Assembly (NCBI GenBank): GCA_002484335.1
Contig: DLJQ01000016.1
Location: forward strand, 7,136 to 59,297
From: Flavobacteriales bacterium UBA7612
GTDB lineage: Bacteria > Bacteroidota > Bacteroidia > Flavobacteriales > Weeksellaceae
DNA: 52,162 nt
Reading direction: 5' to 3'
Shown: positions 17,042 to 24,986 of the stretch, in pieces
Layout of the letters: each line of letters opens with the position of its first letter
Numbering within the stretch: the stretch's first letter is position 1
Position numbers and translations under genes: made by a program
Notes under the pieces: model-generated
Databases searched by the model: none
Seen by the model: only the letters and a program-made list of their open reading frames with translations
Told to the model about the DNA's origin: nothing

Positions 17042-17044
17042 ACA

Positions 17045-17494
17045 ATGACTGAATTAGTACAATTAAATTTTTCCGAAAAATACCAAATAAGATTGAAACA
17101 ATCCCAAGATAAATTATATATCTTTTGTTTTATTCGAAAAAAATGGTTAGTCTACACACCGGAAGAGTGGGTAAGGCAACACGTTATCAGGTATTTAATA
17201 GATGATTTAGGTTATTCAATTTCAGCTATTGCATTAGAAGTTCCTGTGCCAATTACTGGAATGAGAAAACGTGCAGATATTGTTGTTTATCAAAATGCGA
17301 AACCTTATATTATGGTAGAATGTAAAGCACCTAAAGTAGTAATAAATCAAACGACTTTCGATCAAATAGCTAGATATAATATTGTGTTGGGAAGTCAGTT
17401 TTTGATGGTAACCAATGGGATAAATCATTTTTATTGTATGATGGACTTCGAACAGAAACGATATAATTTTTTAAAACAGCTTCCTAAAAAATAA
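17045..17494 (+). CDS. HSDR_N-domain (PD-(D/E)XK) protein
   Basis: A 149-residue protein consisting of the nuclease-like N-terminal domain of type I restriction R subunits (HSDR_N_2). The Asp of KRADIVVY and the ExK of VECKAPK form the PD-(D/E)XK triad; RKKWLVYTPEEWVRQHVIRY precedes it. No helicase or partner restriction genes are nearby, so this is the stand-alone version found beside holA in many Bacteroidota rather than a restriction system. A TATCTTTG -7-like element lies inside the 5' end of holA about 20 bases before the ATG. Confidence 0.85.
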   Translation: MTELVQLNFSEKYQIRLKQSQDKLYIFCFIRKKWLVYTPEEWVRQHVIRYLIDDLGYSISAIALEVPVPITGMRKRADIVVYQNAKPYIMVECKAPKVVINQTTFDQIARYNIVLGSQFLMVTNGINHFYCMMDFEQKRYNFLKQLPKK

Positions 17495-17496
17495 AA

Positions 17497-17525
17497 AAAC
17501 ACCTAAAATTAACTTTTAGGTGTTT
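17497..17525. terminator. Bidirectional terminator overlapping lipoprotein stop
   Basis: A 12-bp perfect stem (17497-17508 with 17514-17525) and 5-base loop, A/T tracts on both sides. It serves the rightward HSDR_N gene and overlaps the last codons of the leftward PstS-like gene. Confidence 0.85.
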
Positions 17526-18450
17526 CTATATTTAGTCTTACTTCTCTTTTATATAAATAATAAGGCTGAAGATTTTCTCTTGTTACGATTTTTTGTCCTC
17601 GTTGTGAGCCAGCAAATCTAGAATAACCAGCGCCTATTCCAAAACCTATTTCGTTTTTCAATAAATAAATTTCTCTATAAAAAGGATAAATACCATTTCT
17701 TAAATTAGGATTTGTGGGTTCTATAGCTTCATCTTTGTCATTAGTAACAGCTAATATTTTTACACTTTTTAGGTAATTTTCAACTTTTGGATTTCCTTTA
17801 TCACTAAGTATATTTAAACCAACAATTCCAATCGCTTTTTTATCTTTTTGTAAATAATCAATTACTTTTTCTGCTGTACCCATAGCTGTAATTTTACTAT
17901 TTTCTGGCACAGATAACTTCAATTTATCATTTAATGTATTGTAATTTGCAGAATTTGGATGGTCAAATACAAATGTTATAGCAGGTTTAGTATGGTATAA
18001 ATTATCTTTTATGTCTTTTATACTAATAGATGTAATAGGATTATCTATAGATGTAATAAAAATGGTAGCATCCAATGCAATTGGAGAAGCAATATAATTT
18101 ATTCTTGTTTTATCAAATAAATGTTGTTGCTGTGCTTTTGTTAAAGGTTTACTTACCATTAACAATGGAATTTTACCTTCATAAAAATCTTTAATAGCTT
18201 TTTCTTCGATTTCTTCGTTAATCTTTATTTTTACATCAGGATAATCAATCATATACATGTCTGCAAATGATTGTGCCAGATTTTTAAAACTTGGATCAAC
18301 AGTCATTGTTAAATTACCATACTCATGTAAGGCTCTTTTTACAGGTGTTTTTTGCTCTGCTTTAGTTTTATTTTCATCTTTCTTTTTACAGTTAAAAATA
18401 GTAAAAAGCCCAATTATCATAATAGATATAATACTAATTTTTCTGATCAT
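17509..18450 (-). CDS. PstS-like substrate-binding lipoprotein
   Basis: A 313-residue periplasmic-binding-protein-like protein with an N-terminal lipoprotein signal (hydrophobic run then IFNCKKK, lipidation Cys near residue 21). The fold resembles phosphate-binding PstS (early LTMTVDPSFKNLAQSFADMY, later YPFYREIYLL), yet there are no pstCAB genes here. It is downstream of a small membrane protein gene that it overlaps by 17 bases, and of a TonB-like gene, an arrangement pointing to a role in TonB-related energy transduction or solute capture rather than a standard ABC importer. Confidence 0.8.
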   Translation of the reverse strand: MIRKISIISIMIIGLFTIFNCKKKDENKTKAEQKTPVKRALHEYGNLTMTVDPSFKNLAQSFADMYMIDYPDVKIKINEEIEEKAIKDFYEGKIPLLMVSKPLTKAQQQHLFDKTRINYIASPIALDATIFITSIDNPITSISIKDIKDNLYHTKPAITFVFDHPNSANYNTLNDKLKLSVPENSKITAMGTAEKVIDYLQKDKKAIGIVGLNILSDKGNPKVENYLKSVKILAVTNDKDEAIEPTNPNLRNGIYPFYREIYLLKNEIGFGIGAGYSRFAGSQRGQKIVTRENLQPYYLYKREVRLNIETPKS

Positions 18451-18628
18451 CTTTATAACCTTTTATACCTCTAAATACTCGAAAAATACCATATACAATA
18501 AATAATATTCCAAACAACATAGATTTTGTAGGATCCAATTTCACTACAAAAAAATTATACTTCCAAGTAAAAATTCCGATTAAAAAATAACCGAAACCTA
18601 TTAATCCGTAAACAATATTCTTATTCAT
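18434..18628 (-). CDS. Small two-helix membrane protein
   Basis: A 64-residue protein with two hydrophobic segments (about 5-21 and 36-52) separated by a short loop and ending in a charged Lys/Asp tail. It overlaps the PstS-like lipoprotein gene by 17 bases, so it is translationally coupled to it, and follows the TonB-like gene by about 140 bases. No known domain; probably a membrane partner of the neighbouring proteins. Confidence 0.7.
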   Translation of the reverse strand: MNKNIVYGLIGFGYFLIGIFTWKYNFFVVKLDPTKSMLFGILFIVYGIFRVFRGIKGYKDDQKN

Positions 18629-18720
18629 AATTTGATACGAAGTTACAATTTTATTGTGTTAACAAGGAATTAAAACTTAAAATTGTCGTATTTTTAGTAT
18701 TCATTTTTTTTATTTCAAAA

Positions 18721-18750
18721 ATATAACCGTTGATTAATCAACGGTTATAT
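18721..18750. terminator. Perfect 30-bp palindrome after tonB-like gene
   Basis: Arms 18721-18735 and 18736-18750 are exact inverted copies (atataaccgttgatt and complement). On the minus strand a T-run follows. It lies 15 bases past the stop of the TonB-like gene and would end or attenuate transcription before the small membrane protein gene. Confidence 0.8.
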
Positions 18751-18765
18751 CAGGAGTGTTTTAAA

Positions 18766-19701
18766 CTATTGTGCAATTTGGAATTTAACTGGAATAGAGA
18801 AAATTAAATTTGCTTCAGAACCATCTTCTAACTGCGCAGGTTTTATTTTTTTACCTTTTCTTACAAGTTGTTTATTAATTCGTTCTAATGCACTTTTAGC
18901 TTCTTTTCCAAGATCTTGTTGACTACCACTTAACGGTTTTACTTGTGAAATTTCACCATTTTTATTCACAATAAACTGCATTTTAGCTGCTGCTACATTT
19001 ACATTATTTTTAGCTGCTGTTTCAGCAAAATCAGCCAACTCATAACTTAATTCTTTAGAAATTTTATCGCTCATACATTTAGTAAGTGCTTCATTTCCTT
19101 TTTTACTTTCACTTTCACAGCCAGGGTAAATAGCCATAACAGCAGCTAATCGAGTTGTAATAGTTTTATTTGTATTCTCTACAGGTTTTGTTTCTTTAGG
19201 TCCTTCAGTAGCTTTTGTATTTTGTCCACCAACTGTACTTCCAATTTCACTTACTTCACCACCACCAATTTGTCCTGTAGATTCTTCGCCTCTTCTATTA
19301 AAAGCACCTAAATCTGCTTTTTCCAAATCTTTTATCGGTTCTACAGTTTTTTCAACACTAGGTTTCTCCTTTGGTGTAGGGATAATATGTTCAACTTGTT
19401 CTGTTGGCGCTTGTATTGTTTTTTTCTCTGTTGCAATCTTTTTTTCTACAGGAGGAATAACAATATCTTCGTCTTGAATAAGAAGTTTACATACAGTTAA
19501 AGTAACAGATTTATCATTTTTTAAACTATTTTTTGTTGGTTTATTTGCAAATAAAATACCTCCAGTTGTCAAAGTAATGAATCCTATTCCAAAAAATAGA
19601 GATTTCATAAGATCTCGATTAGCGATTTGTCTCAATTGATAAGCGCCATATTGTTTGTTTCGATTTTCGAAAACAATGTCTAGAAATGTTTGGTTATTCA
19701 T
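18766..19701 (-). CDS. TonB-family energy transducer
   Basis: A 311-residue TonB-like protein of the Bacteroidota type: an N-terminal cytoplasmic NRNKQYGAYQLRQ motif (13-25), one membrane helix at about 35-52, a long periplasmic linker rich in Pro, Glu, Lys and Thr, and a C-terminal TonB_C-like domain (about 215-311) with G-E-I-x-x-V-K-P and a final ANLIFSIPVKFQ strand. It should transmit proton-motive force to outer-membrane receptors with ExbB/ExbD, which are not adjacent in this window. Confidence 0.88.
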   Translation of the reverse strand: MNNQTFLDIVFENRNKQYGAYQLRQIANRDLMKSLFFGIGFITLTTGGILFANKPTKNSLKNDKSVTLTVCKLLIQDEDIVIPPVEKKIATEKKTIQAPTEQVEHIIPTPKEKPSVEKTVEPIKDLEKADLGAFNRRGEESTGQIGGGEVSEIGSTVGGQNTKATEGPKETKPVENTNKTITTRLAAVMAIYPGCESESKKGNEALTKCMSDKISKELSYELADFAETAAKNNVNVAAAKMQFIVNKNGEISQVKPLSGSQQDLGKEAKSALERINKQLVRKGKKIKPAQLEDGSEANLIFSIPVKFQIAQ

Positions 19702-19826
19702 ATCAGAAAATTTTAAGATTAATACTATTTTTCTTTATAGATTCCGAATAACTTAAAATGGTTGGTTGAAGTTTGAAAAAAAATCAAATAATTAAAGTTT
19801 TTTTTATTTTATTATTGTTTTTATGA

Positions 19827-19931
19827 TTAGGGCAATCACTACGTGTCGCGCTATCCATTACAATCTTTTTTTATCTATTTATTTTTTTATTAAAGAATAA
19901 AAAAGGATTTCTATTTCTATCGCTATTGCAT
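19827..19931 (+). repeat. Dispersed intergenic repeat, copy 1
   Basis: Begins ttagggcaatcactacg, continues with cgcgctatcc and caatctttttt, and ends aaaaaaggatt...ctatcgctattgcatt. The caatctttttt and aaaaaaggatt parts are inverted, so the unit can form an imperfect hairpin. Closely related to copy 3 at 46296-46404 and, in reverse orientation, to copy 2 at 24201-24293. Confidence 0.7.
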
Positions 19932-20051
19932 TTAATTTAATTATTCTTATTTTAATAATTAGGCCTTTATTTTATTTAATAAATAGTTTATGTATTTAAT
20001 ATTTGATGATTAAATAATAATTGTTTAAAACAATTAACTATTACCTAAAAA

Positions 20052-20085
20052 TTGTAATAATTCATAAAATAGCTCATTACTTTTG
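20052..20085 (+). promoter_or_regulatory. Promoter for MFS gene (TTG ... TACTTTTG)
   Basis: A TTG box at 20052-20054 and a TACTTTTG -7 element at 20078-20085 separated by 23 bases, close to the Bacteroidota consensus. The -7 element lies 22 bases upstream of the ATG at 20108 and supports that start over the in-frame TTG at 20021. Confidence 0.5.
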
Positions 20086-20107
20086 TGCTCCAAAAAAATA
20101 TAAATTA

Positions 20108-21346
20108 ATGCCTGATCAAGATCAACCAATTCAGAAAACATCTAAACAAGTATGGATTTTAATAACTGTAGCATCTTTAGGATATTTTGTTGATATCTAT
20201 GATTTAATTATTTTCTCTATCGTTCGTATTACATCATTTCAAGATATTGGAGTGCCATTAGATGATATGCGTGTAAAAGGAGAATATGTACTGAATATGC
20301 AAATGGGAGGGTTATTGATAGGAGGATTAATTTGGGGAATAATTGGAGATAAAATGGGACGAATGAAAGTCCTTTTTGGTTCTATTTTAATGTATTCTAT
20401 TGCAAATATTGCTAATGGTTTTGTGAATGATGTTACAACTTATGGAGTTATACGTTTTATTGCTGGTATTGGTTTAGCTGGAGAACTAGGAGCTGGAATT
20501 ACATTAGTATCTGAAAGTATGCATAAATCTAAAAGAGGATATGGAACAATGTTAGTAGCTTCTATTGGTGTTCTAGGTGCTTTGTTGGCTTATTATGTTT
20601 CTCAAGAATTCAATTGGCGTATCGCTTATTTTGTTGGAGGAGGAATGGGATTACTATTATTACTTTTACGTTTTGGTTCTCTAGAATCGGGATTATTTAG
20701 TCATATAGAAAAAAACTCAGCTAAAAAAGGAGATATCCGAATGTTATTTAATAATAAATACCGATTAAAACGCTATCTAAATTGTTTAGGAATAGGACTA
20801 CCAATTTGGTTTATTGTTGGAGTTTTAGTTACTCAAGCTCCAGAAATTGGTAAAGCTCTTGGTGCAGAAGTAGAGTTAAGCGCTGGTAAAGGGGTTATGT
20901 TTACTTATATTGGAATCTCTCTAGGAGATGTATTGGCTGGACTTTTTTCACAACTATTGAAATCAAGAAAGAAAGTTGTTTTTATTTGTCAATTATTAAT
21001 CATCATTAGTTCATCGTGGTATTTAAGCTCTACAGGAATTACAGAAACTAAATTTTTGTTTTTAGCTTTTTTTATGGGAATAGGAGTTGGTTATTGGGCT
21101 ACTTTTGTTACAATTGCAGCAGAGCAATTTGGTACAAATTTACGTGCTACAGTTGCAACTACAGCTCCAAATTTTGTTCGTGGAGCTCTTATTCCTTCAA
21201 CACTATTATATGGTTATATTGTTGATTATTTTGGAATAATTACAGCTGCTTTTGTTATGGTGTTTTTATTATCGGGAATTGCAATTTTTTCTTTAACTCA
21301 ATTGAAAGAAAGTTTTGATAAAGATTTAAATTATCTTGAAGAATAA
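20108..21346 (+). CDS. MFS transporter (metabolite:proton symporter type)
   Basis: A 412-residue major facilitator with about twelve membrane segments. It has the sugar-porter/metabolite-symporter signatures: IIWGIIGDKMGRMKVLFGS after TM2, RFIAGIGLAGELGAGITLV in TM4 and FNWRIAYFVGGG before TM6. The YFVDIYDLIIFSIVR start of TM1 is like ShiA/ProP-type carriers of organic acids. The substrate cannot be told; the flanking genes give no hint. The ATG at 20108 is chosen because a promoter -7 element lies just upstream of it. Confidence 0.85.
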   Translation: MPDQDQPIQKTSKQVWILITVASLGYFVDIYDLIIFSIVRITSFQDIGVPLDDMRVKGEYVLNMQMGGLLIGGLIWGIIGDKMGRMKVLFGSILMYSIANIANGFVNDVTTYGVIRFIAGIGLAGELGAGITLVSESMHKSKRGYGTMLVASIGVLGALLAYYVSQEFNWRIAYFVGGGMGLLLLLLRFGSLESGLFSHIEKNSAKKGDIRMLFNNKYRLKRYLNCLGIGLPIWFIVGVLVTQAPEIGKALGAEVELSAGKGVMFTYIGISLGDVLAGLFSQLLKSRKKVVFICQLLIIISSSWYLSSTGITETKFLFLAFFMGIGVGYWATFVTIAAEQFGTNLRATVATTAPNFVRGALIPSTLLYGYIVDYFGIITAAFVMVFLLSGIAIFSLTQLKESFDKDLNYLEE

Positions 21347-21358
21347 TATAAAAATGAA

Positions 21359-21391
21359 GTAAGAAGATATTTTTGGGATATATCTTCTTAC
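21359..21391. terminator. Hairpin downstream of MFS gene
   Basis: Perfect 12-bp stem gtaagaagatat/atatcttcttac with a 9-base loop, 13 bases after the MFS stop. It lacks a good T-run, so it may act as an RNA 3'-end stabiliser or a weak terminator. Confidence 0.5.
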
Positions 21392-21512
21392 AAAATCTAA
21401 AAAGTTAAATATAGCTAAAATTTATGGTTTTAGTTTCTTTAAAATTTTTGTGTAAAAATGCAGTTTTTTTTGTTTTTATTAATTCAAGTATATTAAATTC
21501 ATGGATTTATCC

Positions 21513-21929
21513 TTAATTTAAGGAATTTGCTAGTATATCTGCAATTAATTGATCTGTATCACCATCTGATCCACTTATACCAATAGCTCCAATTAAATTG
21601 TCTTCATAATAAATCGGCATTCCACCTTGTAATGGTAAAATATTTGGTGTGCTTAACATTGATGTTAATCCTTCGTTCACAAAATCTTCGAATAATTTTG
21701 AAGGAGCATTTATGTAGGCTGCAGATTTTGCTTTTTTTATTGCTACATCTATAGTAACTAAAGAAGCACTATCCATTCGTACGAAATTTATTAAAAGTCC
21801 AGATTTATCAGTCACTGCTATAGCTAGATTTAACTTCTTTTCTAAAGCAATTTCAATTCCTTTTTGTATTATTTGCTGTGTTGCAACTAATGTTAATTCA
21901 TAAGATGATTTGATTAAATAATTTTCCAT
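21513..21929 (-). CDS. HbpS/GlcG-family heme-binding-like protein
   Basis: A 138-residue protein of the GlcG/HbpS family (PF03928): ALEKKLNLAIAVTDKSGLLI, then MDSASLVTIDVAIKKAKSA, LPLQGGMPIYYEDNLIGAIGISG and a D-TDQLIAD end. Relatives bind heme or degrade it weakly, or are of unknown role. It lies 6 bases after the siderophore-interacting protein gene, so the two form one operon with an iron theme. No signal peptide. Confidence 0.85.
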   Translation of the reverse strand: MENYLIKSSYELTLVATQQIIQKGIEIALEKKLNLAIAVTDKSGLLINFVRMDSASLVTIDVAIKKAKSAAYINAPSKLFEDFVNEGLTSMLSTPNILPLQGGMPIYYEDNLIGAIGISGSDGDTDQLIADILANSLN

Positions 21930-21935
21930 AAATTT

Positions 21936-22730
21936 TTAATTTTTAATTCTTTCTTTTCTTCTTTCTTCTGCAGATGAATCTTCAGATTGTCCATATTTCC
22001 AATATGATAATATTTGAAATGAAGATAAATGAGTGTCTTCCATATTGCGTGAATATTCTCTTATTTGTTTTGCAGATTTATATTCACAAGCAACAAATAT
22101 ATATTTGCTACAATTAGGAAATGGAGTGGAAGAAAATGCGTCAATTAATTTCTGCTCTTTCCCAGGATTTTTATTGAATATCCATTCGATTTCAAATCCT
22201 ACAGGTTTTTTTAATTCTAAAATATCTTCAGGGCTATGAACTTCTATAATTGCTTTTCCTTTAGTTTCTTTTGGTAATTTTTCAAGCATAACACTTATTA
22301 CTGGTAATGCTGTATGGTCACCAACAAGTAAATACCAATTGGCATCAAGATATAATGGTTTTGATTTTGCTTTCATTAAAACACCTAATTGATGTCCTTT
22401 TTCAGCATTTATTGCCCATTTAGAGGTAGGACTATCTTCTCCATGTGCAACAAAATCTATGGTTAATGTTTTATTTAGAAAGTCTATATTTCTTGTTGTG
22501 TAAGTGCGTATAATTGGTTTTTCTGAATTATTATTTTTTTCTAATGATGGTAAAATAAATGTTTCCTTGTTATTTGTAGGAACTATAATTTTGTTATTAT
22601 CACCAATTTTTGCATCAGAAAAAACATTTATATCTCCTTCTAAAATAATACGAATGAAGTGAGGCGATAAATATTTTTTTTCTTTTACAGAAAGTATAGC
22701 TTTCATTATTTGAGGTTTTTTTCCAAACAT
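21936..22730 (-). CDS. Siderophore-interacting protein (FAD ferric reductase)
   Basis: A 264-residue member of the SIP family (ViuB/YqjH-like). Visible are the FAD-binding RTYTTR motif (about 86-91) with DFVAHGEDSPTSKWA, the NAD(P)H-domain DANWYLLVGDHTALPVISV, and the C-terminal E-x-x-x-x-[KR]-x-x-R-x-Y and YWKYGQSE ending typical of the family. It should reduce ferric siderophore complexes in the cytoplasm. Divergent from an AraC regulator with paired operator-like repeats between them. Confidence 0.9.
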   Translation of the reverse strand: MFGKKPQIMKAILSVKEKKYLSPHFIRIILEGDINVFSDAKIGDNNKIIVPTNNKETFILPSLEKNNNSEKPIIRTYTTRNIDFLNKTLTIDFVAHGEDSPTSKWAINAEKGHQLGVLMKAKSKPLYLDANWYLLVGDHTALPVISVMLEKLPKETKGKAIIEVHSPEDILELKKPVGFEIEWIFNKNPGKEQKLIDAFSSTPFPNCSKYIFVACEYKSAKQIREYSRNMEDTHLSSFQILSYWKYGQSEDSSAEERRKERIKN

Positions 22731-22773
22731 AAATCTTTATTTTTATACAAATTTCAGTTGAAATACTAGTATT

Positions 22774-22809
22774 TTTTCGGTATTTTTACATTTGTTTTCG
22801 GTATTTTTA
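22774..22809 (+). promoter_or_regulatory. Paired direct repeats, probable AraC-type operator
   Basis: The 15-mer ttttcggtattttta occurs at 22774-22788 and again at 22795-22809, i.e. with a 21-bp period (two helical turns, same face). A palindrome aatactagtatt lies just to the left. The pair sits between the divergent SIP and AraC genes, as expected for an AraC-family binding site. Confidence 0.6.
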
Positions 22810-22824
22810 AATAATTTATTTATA

Positions 22825-23664
22825 ATGGAAAAGCAGTTTCAACCAATAGTTGTATTACATGAGATTATTCAACCTCAATCATCTTCTGCTATTTCACATG
22901 ATTACTATGAATTTATTTATCTTAAAAAAGGGAAGGGAATTCATTATAATAAAGGAGAGAACATTCCTTTTTCTTCTGGGGATTTGTTTTTTATTAAAGC
23001 AAAAAAAGAGCACTCATTTCAAATAATAGAGGAAGCAGAAGTTTATATTGTGAGATTTTCACAAAATGCTCGTTTAGTATTAAAAAAGTTAACAAATAAT
23101 TCAAATGGTAGGGCAGTATCTTTATCCAAAGCTCAATCTCCCTTAAATGCTAAAGTAAGTTTTTCTTCTAACGAAAAAGTATTAGTAGAGACTACACTCG
23201 ATTTATTACTAAAGTTATATGAAGATGGGGTAAAAAATGAGAGCTTATGTTATTTTCAAATTTTAAGTTTGATTACATTAATAGAAAGAAATTTAACGTA
23301 CCAATCTTTTAGTAAAGAACCATTGCCTCAAAAAAAAGATTTAGCTAAAGCTTTACAACATATTCATAAATATCTTCGTGAACCAGAAATGCTTTCTGTA
23401 TCATATATTGCAAATAAATTTAATGTTAGTGTTAGTACATTAGGTATTTATTTTAAAAAAGATACAGGAATGTCCGTAAAGAAATACATAGAAGAATGTA
23501 AGAGACTAGCAATACAGAAGTTGATTATAGAAGAAGAATATTCCTTTTCAGAAATAGCACATCAATTTGGTTTTACAGATGAAAGTCATTTCAGTAAATG
23601 GTTTAAAAAAAAATGTGGAATAAATCCTACAACATATAAAGAGCAAAATAGGAAAGAGATTTAG
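22825..23664 (+). CDS. AraC-family transcriptional regulator
   Basis: About 279 residues from the ATG at 22825; an upstream TTG extension would run through the operator repeats and is rejected. An N-terminal cupin sensor domain (YKKGKGIHYNKGE-like, SSGDLFFIKAKKEHSF) is followed by two helix-turn-helices in the C-terminal 100 residues (SVSYIANKFNVSVSTLGIYF and FSEIAHQFGFTDESHFSKWF) and the family end KKKCGINPTTYK. It likely controls the divergent siderophore-interacting/HbpS-like operon. Confidence 0.9.
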   Translation: MEKQFQPIVVLHEIIQPQSSSAISHDYYEFIYLKKGKGIHYNKGENIPFSSGDLFFIKAKKEHSFQIIEEAEVYIVRFSQNARLVLKKLTNNSNGRAVSLSKAQSPLNAKVSFSSNEKVLVETTLDLLLKLYEDGVKNESLCYFQILSLITLIERNLTYQSFSKEPLPQKKDLAKALQHIHKYLREPEMLSVSYIANKFNVSVSTLGIYFKKDTGMSVKKYIEECKRLAIQKLIIEEEYSFSEIAHQFGFTDESHFSKWFKKKCGINPTTYKEQNRKEI

Positions 23665-23669
23665 TTGTA

Positions 23670-24140
23670 TTATACATAACAAACAGCATGATGTTCTACA
23701 ATGAAATTACACGAATTAGCAATAAAACAAAGTTGATTTGCTTCTTTGTGTAATGAATTTACAAGATCAATTTTTGTTTCATCAATAATTTTTACTTTAG
23801 GATGTAAAATAACTTTTGTTATTTTTCCACTTCCATCATTATTTACTTCTAAAATAGCTTCAGCTTGATCATTGTAATTTATGATTTCTATTTTATGTTT
23901 ACTACAACAATATAAAAAAGACATCATGTGACAAGAGACTAAACTACTTAAAAGTAAATCTTCAGGATTATATAATTCAGGATCTCCTTTAAAAATTTTT
24001 GCAGCAGAAACCATAAGATCAGGTTTTCCATCTATAGATAAATTATGACTTTTTGTATATCTTTTTTTTGTTAAATCAATAGATTGCTCATTTTTAGATT
24101 TCCATTCTAATTCCACTTTAAAAATATGTTCAGATTTCAT
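23670..24140 (-). CDS. OsmC-family protein
   Basis: A 156-residue OsmC/Ohr-fold protein. The two peroxidatic-type cysteines are in SLVSCHMMSF (helix) and in QLCFIANSCNF, with the NPEDLLLSS segment typical of the family before the first. Extra cysteines (YCC, VCYV) are present. It probably reduces organic hydroperoxides with thiols or binds hydrophobic thiols. It converges on the AraC gene with only 5 bases between stops and no hairpin. Confidence 0.88.
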   Translation of the reverse strand: MKSEHIFKVELEWKSKNEQSIDLTKKRYTKSHNLSIDGKPDLMVSAAKIFKGDPELYNPEDLLLSSLVSCHMMSFLYCCSKHKIEIINYNDQAEAILEVNNDGSGKITKVILHPKVKIIDETKIDLVNSLHKEANQLCFIANSCNFIVEHHAVCYV

Positions 24141-24200
24141 GTTTTATTTTCAAAATTACATAATTATCCTTTATTGATTCTATTTTACCTTTTCTCAGTA

Positions 24201-24293
24201 ATTGCGTTAGGGGTTGTAGTGTAAATCCTTTTTGCGTAGCATTCTAGCGAAGTAAAAAGATTGCAACGAAAAACCCGCCCGAAGGGAACGCTC
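24201..24293 (-). repeat. Dispersed intergenic repeat, copy 2 (reverse)
   Basis: Read on the minus strand it contains gttgcaatcttttta ... gcaaaaaggattt and ends cccctaacgcaatt, sharing the inverted caatctttttt/aaaaaggat core of copies 1 and 3 but with different, GC-richer ends (gcgttcccttcgggcgggt). It fills most of the gap between the OsmC gene and the end of the carotenoid operon and is the most GC-rich spot of the region. Confidence 0.65.
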
Positions 24294-24302
24294 AAAAATT
24301 AA

Positions 24303-24986
24303 TTATTTTTTAGAAAATAATTTGAAAAAGTAAAGGTTTAATAAGAATTGGCTATAACCATAAACAGCATCTTCGATAGGGATAGTTAAAATTCTTATAC
24401 CCAAAAAATTGGCTGGATTATAATTCACAATTGGAGATTCTAAACCTGTTCCTGTAAGCATACCGTTGACAGGAAAAAAACCAAGCATAAGTAATGTGAA
24501 AACTAAAGAGGCTTTGCTAATCCAGTTTACACGTGCAATGAAATGTAAGTAAATAAGTGTTGCAATGGTTATAAGAGCTGTTACAAGTGTATATATTTTG
24601 TCATGATGTAATAACGCAACGACTGAACAGATGATGATTGTGATGAATGTGATGAGGTTATTGAAGCCAACTAACCATTTTAATTTGTAAAACTTGTCGA
24701 TACAAAAATATGTGAAAACACATGAAAAAGGAATGCAAATGAAAAATAACCATTCTTCTAGTGGTAAACCAGCTATTATTATACCTAATGTATAGTTTTT
24801 GTTGAACCACCAAACACCTTTTTCTGTGAACCAGATATCCCAAGCAATAAATGGTATTGCTACGATAATTGAAGCTTTGATGAATGCACCAAAATGATGA
24901 TTGAATTGTAGCCTTTTATCGAATGAGGCAATGAAACAGACAATTATGGTGAAAAATAAAATGAGTGAGTAGGTGAATGTTATCAT
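24303..24986 (-). CDS. crtY: Lycopene cyclase (CrtYcd type, fused)
   Basis: A 227-residue membrane protein with about seven helices and two copies of the heterodimer-type lycopene cyclase motif: GLPLEEWLFF (near 74-83) in the first half and TIPIEDAVYGY (near 201-211) in the second, i.e. both halves of CrtYc/CrtYd in one chain. It cyclises lycopene ends to beta-rings, giving beta-carotene. Last gene of the carotenoid operon; its start overlaps crtZ by 4 bases. Confidence 0.92.
   Translation of the reverse strand: MITFTYSLILFFTIIVCFIASFDKRLQFNHHFGAFIKASIIVAIPFIAWDIWFTEKGVWWFNKNYTLGIIIAGLPLEEWLFFICIPFSCVFTYFCIDKFYKLKWLVGFNNLITFITIIICSVVALLHHDKIYTLVTALITIATLIYLHFIARVNWISKASLVFTLLMLGFFPVNGMLTGTGLESPIVNYNPANFLGIRILTIPIEDAVYGYSQFLLNLYFFKLFSKK

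Larger units (their letters stand above)
19702..20107. other. Intergenic region with repeat copy and MFS promoter
   Basis: About 400 bases between the divergent TonB-like and MFS genes. It contains one copy of the dispersed palindromic repeat (about 19827-19931) and a promoter-like pair before the MFS gene. Nothing else coding is evident; a TTG-initiated upstream extension of the MFS frame from 20021 is not believable. Confidence 0.5.

Noticed and set aside
17045..17494. A type I restriction system
   Set aside because: Only the HSDR_N nuclease-like domain is present; no helicase, S or M subunit genes are nearby.
17509..18450. A full phosphate ABC uptake system
   Set aside because: Only a PstS-like lipoprotein is present; no permease, ATPase or PhoU genes.
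20021..20107. Longer N-terminus of the MFS protein from a TTG
   Set aside because: The extension is not hydrophobic in the right way and a promoter -7 element lies inside it.
22792..22824. Longer N-terminus of the AraC protein from a TTG
   Set aside because: It would translate the operator-like direct repeat; the ATG at 22825 fits better.
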